In this document: piece after piece, positions 55,270-64,000 of the stretch
Layout of the letters: each line of letters starts with the position of its first letter
How positions within the stretch are numbered: position 1 is the first letter of the stretch
Assembly: GCA_030248195.1 (NCBI GenBank)
Contig: JASAND010013023.1
Location: forward strand, 51,662-115,661
DNA: 64,000 nucleotides
Reading direction: 5' to 3'
Source of the DNA: Trissonchulus latispiculum
Lineage: Eukaryota; Nematoda; Enoplea; Enoplida; Ironidae
Translations under genes and position numbers: made by a program
Notes under the pieces: generated by a model
Databases searched by the model: none
What the model was told of the DNA's origin: nothing
Seen by the model: the letters and a program-made list of their open reading frames with translations, nothing else

Positions 55270-55748
55270 CAAGAGTGCATAATACGTACACAAGAGTAAG
55301 ACAAGCTCACACGCTTATGTATATATTATGAGCTCGCTACATCCGAAGCGTACTATCGGCTGACTCCACCCACCTCATAAATCAGGCATCCCAGGCTGAT
55401 GACGGGGTCCAAACGGGGATCGGGCTCGTGCTTATATATTTTGTGCACGGATTTGTAAATCATACAAGCATAGACCCGCTACACAAATTCATCAAGCTTA
55501 ACATGTATGTAAGTATACTAACAACACCGTTTTATAATATGATATGATATAATAATATAATGTAATAATATCACATATATAATAATATTATATACCCCGT
55601 TTGGACCCTGTACATGTACAGGGGCGGGGCAAGGGGGGGGTTGATTTGTCAGGTGGGGTCAGCCGATAGCGTGCAGAGAATATAGCGATCTCATAATGCA
55701 TAGCGTATGACGATTGTCATACTCTTATATAAGTATTATGTTCTCTTG
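55270..55748. mobile_element. Palindromic element with CAAGAG ends, copy 2
   Basis: Ends CAAGAGTGCATAATA and TATTATGTTCTCTTG are inverse relatives. Flanks GCGGTAC and GTGGAAC match at 5 of 7. Arms are less perfect than in copy 1. It lies just downstream of the 7B2 gene (gene on minus strand). Confidence 0.6.
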
Positions 55749-56022
55749 GTGGAACCAACTACCAAGGAAATTCAACATCACAGACACCAAACATTTTAAT
55801 TTACAACATTTACTTGAGATTAGTGATAGTCACACATTTTTGGATCAAACTAAATTTTCATAAAAAATTTTAATTCGTCAATGTACTCTCTCCTTTCTCA
55901 AAAAGCTACAGATTAATAATAGGCAATTCTCCAGATGCGGTGCAAAGATTACAAGAAAGTTGTGAAATCAAAAATAAGCTGCTCGATCTTCGTGGACTGA
56001 GGCCTACCAAGAATTTCTTCGT

Positions 56023-58860
56023 TTATTTTCCTTTTTTGGCCACAATGTGTTCTCTCTTCAAACCATCCAAGTATGGGTTACTTGCTTTGATTTCGGACTG
56101 AAACCAATAATTATAAGTAAGAGCAGTATATAACTAATTTGTTCATACTAAATATATATGTGCTGAATATGTGAAAAAAGAAAGAAAAGATTGAAATATA
56201 TGAAATCATATGGGATGAAAAATAAAGAATATTACGAGCAAATATAGGTGAAATCTAATTTTAACCATACCTTCTTCTTTTTAGCATGGTACTTCTTAGC
56301 TCGCAGCTCTGGATGGTAGTCGGAAAGTCTCTAAAAGAAAAACACATGGGGTCTTTTCGCGCTGCTAGTTAAAAGAGTTAAAAGAGTCAAAATGAACTCA
56401 ATCCTTTTCGCGTACAGAGTCAACATAGTTAAACAGTTCACTTGAACTCGCCTACTGGGTGAAACTAGTTAAAATGTGCAACCCTACCAAACTTAACTCA
56501 TTTAACTCATTTACGCGCGAAACCGCAAAGGCCCTTGGAAATTTTTGAGTGATTGCGTGACCGTTGTCTGTTATGGCTCATATACAAACAAATATCAAAT
56601 CTGACAATGTAAGAATTTCTAACGTCTCCACTTGGACAAAACGTTTAGCCAAATTTGAAGTTAGTTGATTACGAACTCTAATGAACTCTAGCCTCTCACT
56701 GAAGCTCCAAGTTAGATACGGTGCCGCGGAGTCAGTCAGGGTGGTCAGAACGCACTGAGTTTATCTGATAGAAGAAATTCACAATTCTGTACACTAGGAC
56801 TAACCTTATTGAAGAATTCATCGAGGGTAGCCATAGGTTGGTCAGGGTACTGAGACTGCAAGAAAGCGTCCATAGCCTGCTGATTTGTGGGACAGTTGAA
56901 CATGTGCTCCTCATCGCACATGCAGTCTTGACGACCCTGGTAACTGCGAGAAAATTCCGCACTGTTCTCGAAGTCTTCTAAGCACCCGTCTTCACCTTAA
57001 AATGATTGGTATAATGTGTCCTTTATGAACTTTGTAATATAAAAAAATAAAAAAATTGGAGCATAAATGATTCTATTTCCTCTTAAAGCAATATCGTTGT
57101 TAAATGGACCGCTAATAGTCAGTTTTCTGTATTTGTACCTAAGTTCACTCTGTAGCATCCTATAACAAGTAGCGCAAACAAGTATTCAGAATATATAGAA
57201 ATAATTTTGATTGTGCAGTGTTTCTTCATGCAAGAGTGTCAGCCTTTTGTAATGGTATTACAAAGAGTACATAATAACTAAGAGTGTGACAAGCGTCACA
57301 CTCTTAGTTATTATGTACTCTTGGTATTACCAAGAGTTTATAACACCAAGAGTGAGAAGCTTGGCCCTTCCTAATGGAAATGGCCTGCGAGATGCTCGGC
57401 ACATAACTAAAACGTATCTGATTGGCTAATCGCCTACCTTATGTCAAATTTACGTGTATAAGCGGACCCCCCCGAGATCTCGGGAGGGGGGCCCGCTTAG
57501 CGTTGTTAAGCGTGTGTTTATATGCAGTCGAACTGAAAAGCCTCAGCTACCGCAATCCTCATCAGTGCTTTGTAAACACAGGCTTAACAACGCTAAGCGG
57601 GCCCCCCCCCCTGAGATCTCGGGGGGGGGTCCGCTTATAGACATAAATCTGACATAAGGTAGGCGATTAGCCAATCAGATGCGTTTTGGTTCAAACGCAT
57701 ATAAACACATGCTGAACAATGGTAAGTGGTACCCCCCCCGAGATTTCGGCCTTCATGTGCCGAGCTCCTCGCAGGCCATTTCCATTAGGAAGGGCCAAGC
57801 TTCCCACTCTTGGTATTATAAACTCTTGGTATTACGTAGGTACTTTACAAACAGAAGCTGTATGTCAGGCATGTAGTTACCGTATTCTCGCGCTTAAGGG
57901 AACACCCACTTAAGAGAACATGTTCTCTTAAGTGAACGTGTTCTCTTAAGTGAAATCAGAAAACTTGTGGAGGCTAAATTTAAAAACTGTTTTTGAAAAT
58001 TAAATTTCATCAAAATTGGTCAGCGGATGCTGAATTTCTTGTTTTTCCAAGAAAAACTAAAGACGTAAACCATTCACACCATAAAAAGTGTCAATAATAA
58101 TTATAGAAAATGAAAAAGCAAAATCGATGATTGATTTTTAGTGGTGCTGAACATTCACTTAAGTGAGCATGTTCTCTTAAGTGAAATCAAAAAATTTTCC
58201 AATTTTGCCCGTATTTCACTTAAGAGAACATGTTCCCTGAAGCGCGAGAATACGGTATTCGAAAACCAGTTCACTGTCACCAATTCACAGTCTCAGAAGC
58301 AAATTAATTACCCGTAAAGCCGGGAGGGCAAGGATTCGGCGGTTCACAGTACGACGGTAGAATAGCGTCAGTCTTGACTTCTTCGTGATTCATAATTGTA
58401 CCCTCAGGGGACAAATACTGTTTGCCCTCTCCAGCTCCGCCTAAATAACAATTATATATATTGAAGTTCACATTCAGTTACTAGCTGAAACAATCATTTG
58501 TAGTTTCAATAACATTAATCCTTCTGCCACTAATTAATCAGCATCTTCTGGGTAACTACAATAATCAATTCACAATTAACAATAGGTCGCAATGACAGAG
58601 TGAAATCTTAGTAATTATTATAATACTTTAGAGAGAATTATGTATGATTTCTTACCACCCATGTATTTATGTCCCCACAGACTGTTATGGGGCATCTGTT
58701 CTAGATCTCGAAGTGCAGCATTTCTTGCCTTCTCACTTCGGTACAAAAAGTCTTCCGTGTCATCTGGGTAAAGAGGAAAAAAGGAGTCCTGTCCCGGAAG
58801 ATAATCCATTGACCCAGCTGCGGCTAAGCCAGCAAAGGCTAACAGAAGAAGGTGACACAT
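56023..58860 (-). CDS. SCG5: Neuroendocrine protein 7B2 (secretogranin V), five exons
   Basis: Chaperone and inhibitor of prohormone convertase 2 in the regulated secretory pathway. Coding exons on the minus strand: 58860-58656, 58440-58312, 56995-56805, 56330-56271 and 56097-56023, total 660 nt, 219 residues and stop. All introns have GT/AG ends and compatible phases (205, 129, 191, 60 and 75 nt). A signal peptide occupies residues 1-16 (MCHLLLLAFAGLAAAG). Diagnostic motifs are EPPNPCPPGF at the exon 2 end, EDGCLEDFENSAEFSRSY in exon 3, a basic cleavage site AKKKK at the exon 4 end, and the inhibitory C-terminal peptide SNPYLDGL with VAKK at the end. Human 7B2 is of similar length. The gene appears complete and undamaged, and its introns carry small transposons. 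Confidence 0.93.
56352..56540. mobile_element. Short MITE in 7B2 intron 3
   Basis: Inverse-related ends GGGGTCTTTTCGCGC and GCGCGAAACCGCAAAGGCCC enclose A/T-rich AGTTAAAAGAGT repeats. No clear TSD. It sits between 7B2 exons 3 and 4. Confidence 0.5.
57262..57323. mobile_element. Mini palindrome of the CAAGAG family, in 7B2 intron 2
   Basis: A nearly perfect hairpin with arms of about 29 bases, flanked by GTATTAC at 57255-57261 and 57324-57330. It may be an internally deleted member of the family. Confidence 0.7.
57331..57828. mobile_element. Palindromic element with CAAGAG ends, copy 3, in 7B2 intron 2
   Basis: It starts CAAGAGTTTATAA and ends TTATAAACTCTTG. GTATTAC flanks it at 57324-57330 and 57829-57835, so three GTATTAC copies separate two adjacent insertions. 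Inverse arms include AGATCTCGGG palindromes and long G/C runs. Confidence 0.8.
57880..58255. mobile_element. TA-flanked MITE (Tc1/mariner-like) in 7B2 intron 2
   Basis: Termini CCGTATTCTCGCGCTTAAG and the inverse CTGAAGCGCGAGAATACGG are bordered by TA on both sides. The interior repeats TTCACTTAAGAGAACATGTT words. No transposase. Confidence 0.75.
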
Positions 58861-58879
58861 AATTATGGGGGTGCTAAAA

Positions 58880-58997
58880 TGAACATTTTAACGTATATTT
58901 CATTTCATATTTGCCCCCTAGAAATCCCCCCTCCCGGGAAATATATCACCGGTGAATTTTTAGGGGAATTTCTACAGGGGAAAATTTCACAATGACA
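58880..58997. mobile_element. Probable Ginger-like end fragment upstream of 7B2
   Basis: The sequence ends ATGACA directly before CCGG (58998-59001), as the other Ginger-like elements do, and contains short inverse words with CCCC runs. No matching left end was found, so it is a solo end or truncated copy, just 5' of the 7B2 start codon. Confidence 0.4.
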
Positions 58998-59107
58998 CCG
59001 GGGGGCACGGTCGCCGAAAAACAGGATTTTTTCGGTGTTTTACCAAAAAACATGGAAAAATAGGATTGTATAAATAAGGTGAGCAACTCCTCGGGGTATG
59101 CCCTAGT

Positions 59108-60645
59108 TAGTGTTGGGATTGGCCGAAATTTTCCTTGGTTGGCTTGGCTTGGCTTGGCCGGAGTTTGAAGTTGGCCGGCCAACTGGCCGTGCCAACGGCC
59201 AATTGGCTGGCCGTGGGCCGGCCAACGGCCAATGGCCAACGGCCAACCGGTTGGCCGCTCGTTGGCCGTTGGCTGTTTCTTGGCCGTAAGCTATTGGCCG
59301 TTCTTTAGCAATTTGTCGACGTTGGCGAGCTGGAATTTACTATTTTTATTCATGTACCGTGCTTAATTAGGCGTCAACTTTATTTCAATAGTACAATTTA
59401 CAATTTATTTCAATAGTACAATTTACAATTTACAATTTTTGTAAACTAGTTTTTCCAAACATTTATCTCGACAACTATGTTTTAATTTTGCTGGAGGACA
59501 GCAATAAAGTGATGAGACGTTCACCGCCAGACAAATTTAACAAGTAGTGCCCAAAAAGGGCAAGATTCCTTTACAGAGAACTGTCTGAATAAAGTTTTTG
59601 CTACGACTTACACTTTGACTTTAGTAGCTAACGAGTGATGTTTTCATGACTGGCTATGGTTGCACTACTGACACGAATATACATAGTCGAGCGTAATAGC
59701 TCCGTTTCTGTTACACTAAAGGTAAACCAACAATTCTTGCTGTTTTATTTTCTAATCCTGAAAACAATTTTTATACTAATAAAGAGTTGTTTCGTTTTTT
59801 AGCTTCACCGTGATAACGTGTGATAAGTCAGAGTGGCATATCCAACTTCGCACTCATCATTAGAGGGGTCACTGAGTACATATTTAGGCAGTGTTATGCA
59901 GCAAATCTGCCGCACTGCAAATTTTCCCTCAAAAAAATTGCAACGGTGTAAACCTCCTCCCTAACATTAGTTTTTCTTTTTCATCGGCAAAAATCTTTCC
60001 CCGCGTAAGACTGCATCTTTTAAAACACAATTTCCTATCCACAACTTTACTTGATTGAGCTATGCACTCTTGGCTGTACTAAAGAGAACATTAAATTCTA
60101 CTCTCGCAGCTGCGTTGTTGCAAAACTAATTTGCATATTGTGCATGCAAAAAAATGGGTTACATTGCTAGGCCTGTGTTAAACATAGGCCATTTTCTGAT
60201 GCAACAGCACATTACACAGAAGAGATGCCAAAACCCATATTAGGTATTCCTGCTCTAGCAGGAATAAAAACTAAGTTGTTAGCACACTTAAAATTTGCAT
60301 GCAATTAGCAAATTTAATTGTAAAATAACGCTAATAACGATAAAAATTGTCAATATCTAAGTGAAAATCTGTAGTACAGTATCTAATGTAACGTTTATAC
60401 AGCAACATGTTTACGATATTATGCAGCAAAATTAAATTTTTCAAAACAGTTAAAGCACAAGATCAGTAAATTTGAGGTTGGCCAGCACTCGGCCATTGGC
60501 CAGCCAACGGCCAGCCAGTTGGCCGTTGGCCGGCCAACGGCCAATGGCCGGCCAAGCCAACTGGCCGAGATTTTCTCGGCCAACGGCCAATGGCTTGGCC
60601 TGCCAATGGCCAGCCATTGGCCGCACCGGCCAATGCACAACACTA
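59108..60645. mobile_element. Non-autonomous hAT element, perfect 8-bp TSD
   Basis: It starts TAGTGTTG and ends CAACACTA. The TSD GCCCTAGT is exact (59100-59107, 60646-60653). Both subterminal zones (59140-59300 and 60475-60640) are dense arrays of GGCC words such as TTGGCCGTTGGCC in inverse orientation. The A/T-rich centre has no transposase. Confidence 0.9.
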
Positions 60646-60653
60646 GCCCTAGT

Positions 60654-61010
60654 CTTGGGGATGATGAAAACTCCCCATGCACACGTATACTGTAGACCGT
60701 CAGGGGAAGACAAAAGTAAGATTTCCCAAATTATATGTGACTAACAGAGCCGATTCCGTAGCTGGAGGAAAGGACGGAGCACCTACCCCAAGAGCGAAAT
60801 TTTCCAACTTATATATGTGCATAAATCCCCCACCAAAAAAGGGTTTCGGTTTTTGGATTTTTTCAACTGTTTGTTTTTCTTTTTCACAGAATTTTTCCGC
60901 ACAATTGTAGTCTCGGTTCGGAAGTCGACAGTTTTTTCCTCGCCAGCAATGTTGGCATGGAGGAAATAGTGATTTGAGCAACTTTTGCCATTGAAGGTCC
61001 CTGATCTGCA
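60654..61010. other. Intergenic, no gene seen
   Basis: Short overlapping frames on both strands, no conserved domain. Confidence 0.4.
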
Positions 61011-61038
61011 GTGCAGACTAGTGTTGTTGACCAGCCGG

Positions 61039-62153
61039 CAGAGATGAAACCGGGTCACCGGGTCACCGGGTCAGTTCGGGTCACTATATGGACCGGGTCA
61101 CCGGGTCACCGGGTCAGGAGCTCTGACCCGGTGTTGACCCGGTATTTTTGATTGGGGGGAGCTTTTACTGTTATAGCATATTTTTCGGGAATTTCGACCA
61201 ACTGAAAACTTCAATAAGTACTCAAAAACTAGCAAGCAATAGAAATATTTTAACTTAATCGTGTAGTTTTTAAATGCTTGTCGCTGTAGTGTTCTCATAA
61301 TATCTGTAATGTCCTGTCGAGCTTAGATCTAGGTTAGAAACTACAATGATTGCGTTGAATCTTAACCACAAAATGGAAATTATTACATGGGAATCTGAAA
61401 ATTTTATTGTAAAATCTAAAATTCTCCATGCTCCAGCTACTGTATGTGATTTTTCGCCGCTGCTATCAATTTTGGAAGTAGGGTGTCGTGTCAGACTGTG
61501 TGTTTCAATTGTCGGTAAGAAGGAAAATCTCGGCAAAACAAGGTTTACAGATTCAGAGTTTTGCTTTGCATTTTTCTAATTCTTATGGCTTACTACCTTT
61601 AGGAACAAATCGAGTTGTGATTGTTTTTATTTATAGGATATATTGTTTAAATCCTAGCCATTAGCAAAATATTTCCAAAGAATGTCCGCTGAGTGAAACC
61701 ATCAACCATACAACTACATAAAATATTTTGCTAACAATGATGAAACACAAAATGCTAATGTTAAGCTCTATGATTAGAATCCGATGAAGTAATGATTTTG
61801 TCGAAGTATATATATTTTGTTCGAATTTGTTTGATTCAAAAAACTGTGTAGTTTACTTCACATCACATTGAGTGCGATGTCGTGCAAATCTTTTCCGGCT
61901 TACTTACAATATTTACTTTTCAATTTTCCTACTTTAAGGAAAGCGAAAATTTTGCCCGACTTCTTATTTTAGACGCCAAAAATGTCCAAAAAGGTGAAAA
62001 AACACTCATCACACCCCGATATAAGTATTTTTTTAATTTTTCCAAGCTTAAAAATGAATTTTCAAAAATACCGGGTCACCGGGTCACCGGTTCAGGGGTC
62101 GACCGGGTCACCGGGTCACCGGGTCAGCAAATAGTGACCCGGTTTCATCTCTG
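61039..62153. mobile_element. Nested element with CCGGGTCA tandem ends
   Basis: It starts CAGAGATGAAACCGGGTCAC and ends with the inverse. Each end carries tandem CCGGGTCA units (61054-61110 and 62070-62135). CCAGCCGG precedes it at 61031-61038 and recurs at 62157-62164, three bases beyond the end, so the TSD is imperfect. The A/T-rich centre shows no transposase. Confidence 0.7.
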
Positions 62154-62434
62154 ATGCCAGCCGGGCGGGAAACGCCAGCCGGAGACCACAGTCACAGGAA
62201 TACAGTTACTCGGTGGGCTATTTCCGGCCGGTCAGTTGACCGTCAAAAGGCCGGCGAACGGCCTGACGGCAGGCCAATCCTATATTTCAGTGATATACCA
62301 ATTTTCTCTACAAATCAGTTCTTTCAAATTTGAGAATACTTGTATTGTCATACATAGGAGAACCAGCCGGCAGTTCATCGCCTTCGATACGCCAGTCGGC
62401 AGTTTTGATCGGTGAACGACCGATAGCCGGCCGG

Positions 62435-63898
62435 TGTCGTATGCTACTTTTTCACCCATGCTAGATTTCCCCCCCTAGCTAATAATACATATAAATACGC
62501 ATATGTACTAAAATTTACTACGTGTAAGGGGGAAACTTTAGCATGATGACGTCAGCATGTAATCCTTTCCCCCTTAGGCATTTACACTTAATCATTCACA
62601 CAATGTTTTAACTGTTTTGAGTGGATTATATAGTTCAATATAGTTTTACAATTTTCTCCTTTTGAAGATTTAAAAAAAAGGATGTGAAACATATACAATG
62701 TTGTCTTGACGCGAAAGGAAAACCTTAGAATTTGTAGGTGAATTTTACATTCTTTAAATTCTTTAATTTTAATACAACATTTAAAATTTTTTAGTATAAC
62801 TAACTGCTAGTTGGATGGCTTATAATTTACTTTTTAATTTTTCTACAGCCTACAAATTAATAGATATATAAATGTGTTTTGTTGAACTCAATCAAACTGA
62901 ACTCTTTCCTTGAACACAAAACATATGTATACATTTTAGTGAAAAATAGATTAAACCATAGGTATATTAAATGAAGATTTTGCACAAATTAATAATTAAA
63001 TTAAAACAGCTTTATTTTTGAGTTTTTTCAGAATAAAATCCAAGTGTACACCTTTTTTGGGTTGCATTGTACCAATGGAGTATAATAAAAATTACAGTGG
63101 GAAGGGAGTATATAAAAGCAAAATACGTTTCACGAAACGTATGTTGTAAGTAAGGGAGAACAAAATCGAAAACAAAACAAAACATCAAAATCGAAACCTA
63201 AATTTATTATTATTATTATTATTTATTATATACTAGAAATTCGGAGACTATAAATTCTAAGCCCTATTCCTATTCTTCGAAAGACGTGGTTTGAGGCCAC
63301 ACTCTAGGGGCAATTCTTCAACTTTTGACAATATACCTATAAGTTTTACGTTTCAAGATCGGTGATGCATAGGTTGTTTTGTACTGAATTGCAGAAATTC
63401 AGCTGAATTTCTTCGAATTTATTTTTGTTCAAAGACTCAGTTGTCTTCATAATAGTTGTCTATATAACATTAATCACCCACTGGCAAATTCGAATCAAAA
63501 GTTGATTTTTAGAAATTTAAACCTTTTATGTTTTAAGGGGAATTATATTTATTAAAAATGACAATTAAAGTGGGAAATTTAACACGTTAAATAACATCAT
63601 CTTGGTTTGGTTTACCTTACTTCTAAGACCAGCGCTATGAAAAATCTGGTTGTATGAAGATTGTTTAAAACGGAAGGATGTAGCATCTGTATAAATTCCC
63701 AATACAGGTATATCATTAAAATCGAAAGTGAAAAAATTTAACATGCTAACCCTCCGCTTTCAGGCTAAATATATATTAGAGGGGGGAAAATTTGGCATGC
63801 TAGAATTTCCCTTTTAGGCTAATATTAGAGGGATTTTGGCATGCTAGAATTTTCCCCTGGGGAAAAATTTAGCATGGGGAAAATTTTGGCATGCGACA
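62435..63898. mobile_element. Non-autonomous Ginger-like element, 1.46 kb
   Basis: Ends TGTCGTATGCTA and TGGCATGCGACA are inverse relatives with CCGG directly outside both (62431-62434, 63899-63902). Subterminal units TAGCATG/AAATTTTCCCCC repeat at each end. No integrase. It shares borders with the coding element at 49187-52192. Confidence 0.75.
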
Positions 63899-64000
63899 CC
63901 GGTTGGGTCGGTGAACGGCCGGGCGGTCGAAGAAAATTCCATGCCGGTCAGCAACACTAGTGCAGACCGTTAGACAGCCGGCTGCCCATCAAAATCAGAC

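Larger units (their letters stand above)
61019..63959. mobile_element. hAT element with nested insertions, perfect 8-bp TSD
   Basis: Termini TAGTGTTG and CAACACTA are the same as in the element at 59108. The TSD GTGCAGAC is exact (61011-61018, 63960-63967). Two further elements lie inside (61039-62153 and 62435-63898). What remains of the host element is mainly CCGGCC-rich subterminal sequence. Confidence 0.9.

Noticed and set aside
59148..60744. Long open frames in GGCC-rich DNA
   Set aside because: Tandem GGCC words remain open in several frames on both strands. No protein domain fits.

Overview
This is an animal (bilaterian invertebrate) nuclear genome window, not a prokaryote. Genes are intron-split with GT/AG junctions. 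The one clear host gene is a complete five-exon neuroendocrine protein 7B2 (secretogranin V) gene on the minus strand at 56023-58860. Almost everything else is transposable elements, many with target-site duplications (TSDs) that can be read directly.

Layout. 1-5.8 kb: a pile of non-autonomous hAT-like elements full of G/C homopolymer runs, nested in a 4.2 kb hAT-like element (1644-5808). 6.4-7.3 kb and 46.5-47.5 kb: an inverted pair of a dispersed repeat. 7893-43794: a 35.9 kb Maverick/Polinton bounded by inverted termini that start AGTAGTATAGGG, with a perfect 6-bp TSD (ATTGAG). Its right half (26.85-43.3 kb, all on the plus strand) is a viral-type gene set. In order: zinc-finger/protein-primed DNA polymerase B, two unknown proteins, chromodomain integrase, a TATA-binding-protein-like domain fused to a minor-capsid-like protein, an Arg-rich core-like peptide, double-jelly-roll major capsid protein, packaging ATPase, four small structural or unknown proteins, a NADAR-domain protein, a YqaJ-type nuclease and an accessory protein. 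Its left half (8.3-26.8 kb) holds a second, inverted NADAR/YqaJ copy, an intron-containing Tribbles-like pseudokinase pseudogene with a partial duplicate, a complete gag-only mini-LTR element (88-bp LTRs, 5-bp TSD, with an empty-site paralogue in the same window), a TTAA-flanked palindrome, a 1.3 kb palindrome and a decayed Naiad-type Penelope-like element with an N-terminal GIY-YIG domain.

43.8-55.8 kb: intergenic DNA with a tRNA-derived SINE (13-bp TSD), a diverged tandem repeat, a 3 kb Ginger-like DNA transposon (TGTCA termini, CCGG flanks) with a broken integrase gene, and palindromic elements with CAAGAG ends. 55.8-58.9 kb: the 7B2 gene, with several small elements in its introns. 59.1-64 kb: two hAT-like elements with exact 8-bp TSDs, the second hosting a further repeat-rich element and a Ginger-like element.

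How the genes work together. The Polinton genes form a self-replicating, integrating and probably virion-forming unit: polymerase and YqaJ nuclease for replication/recombination, integrase for insertion, capsid proteins plus ATPase for packaging, and the TBP-like and NADAR domains as plausible transcription-control and ADP-ribose/NAD-related accessories. I see no adenain-like maturation protease. One-base frameshifts in the polymerase and NADAR genes suggest this copy is recently inactivated or carries assembly errors. I found no rRNA genes, true tRNA genes or CRISPR arrays.
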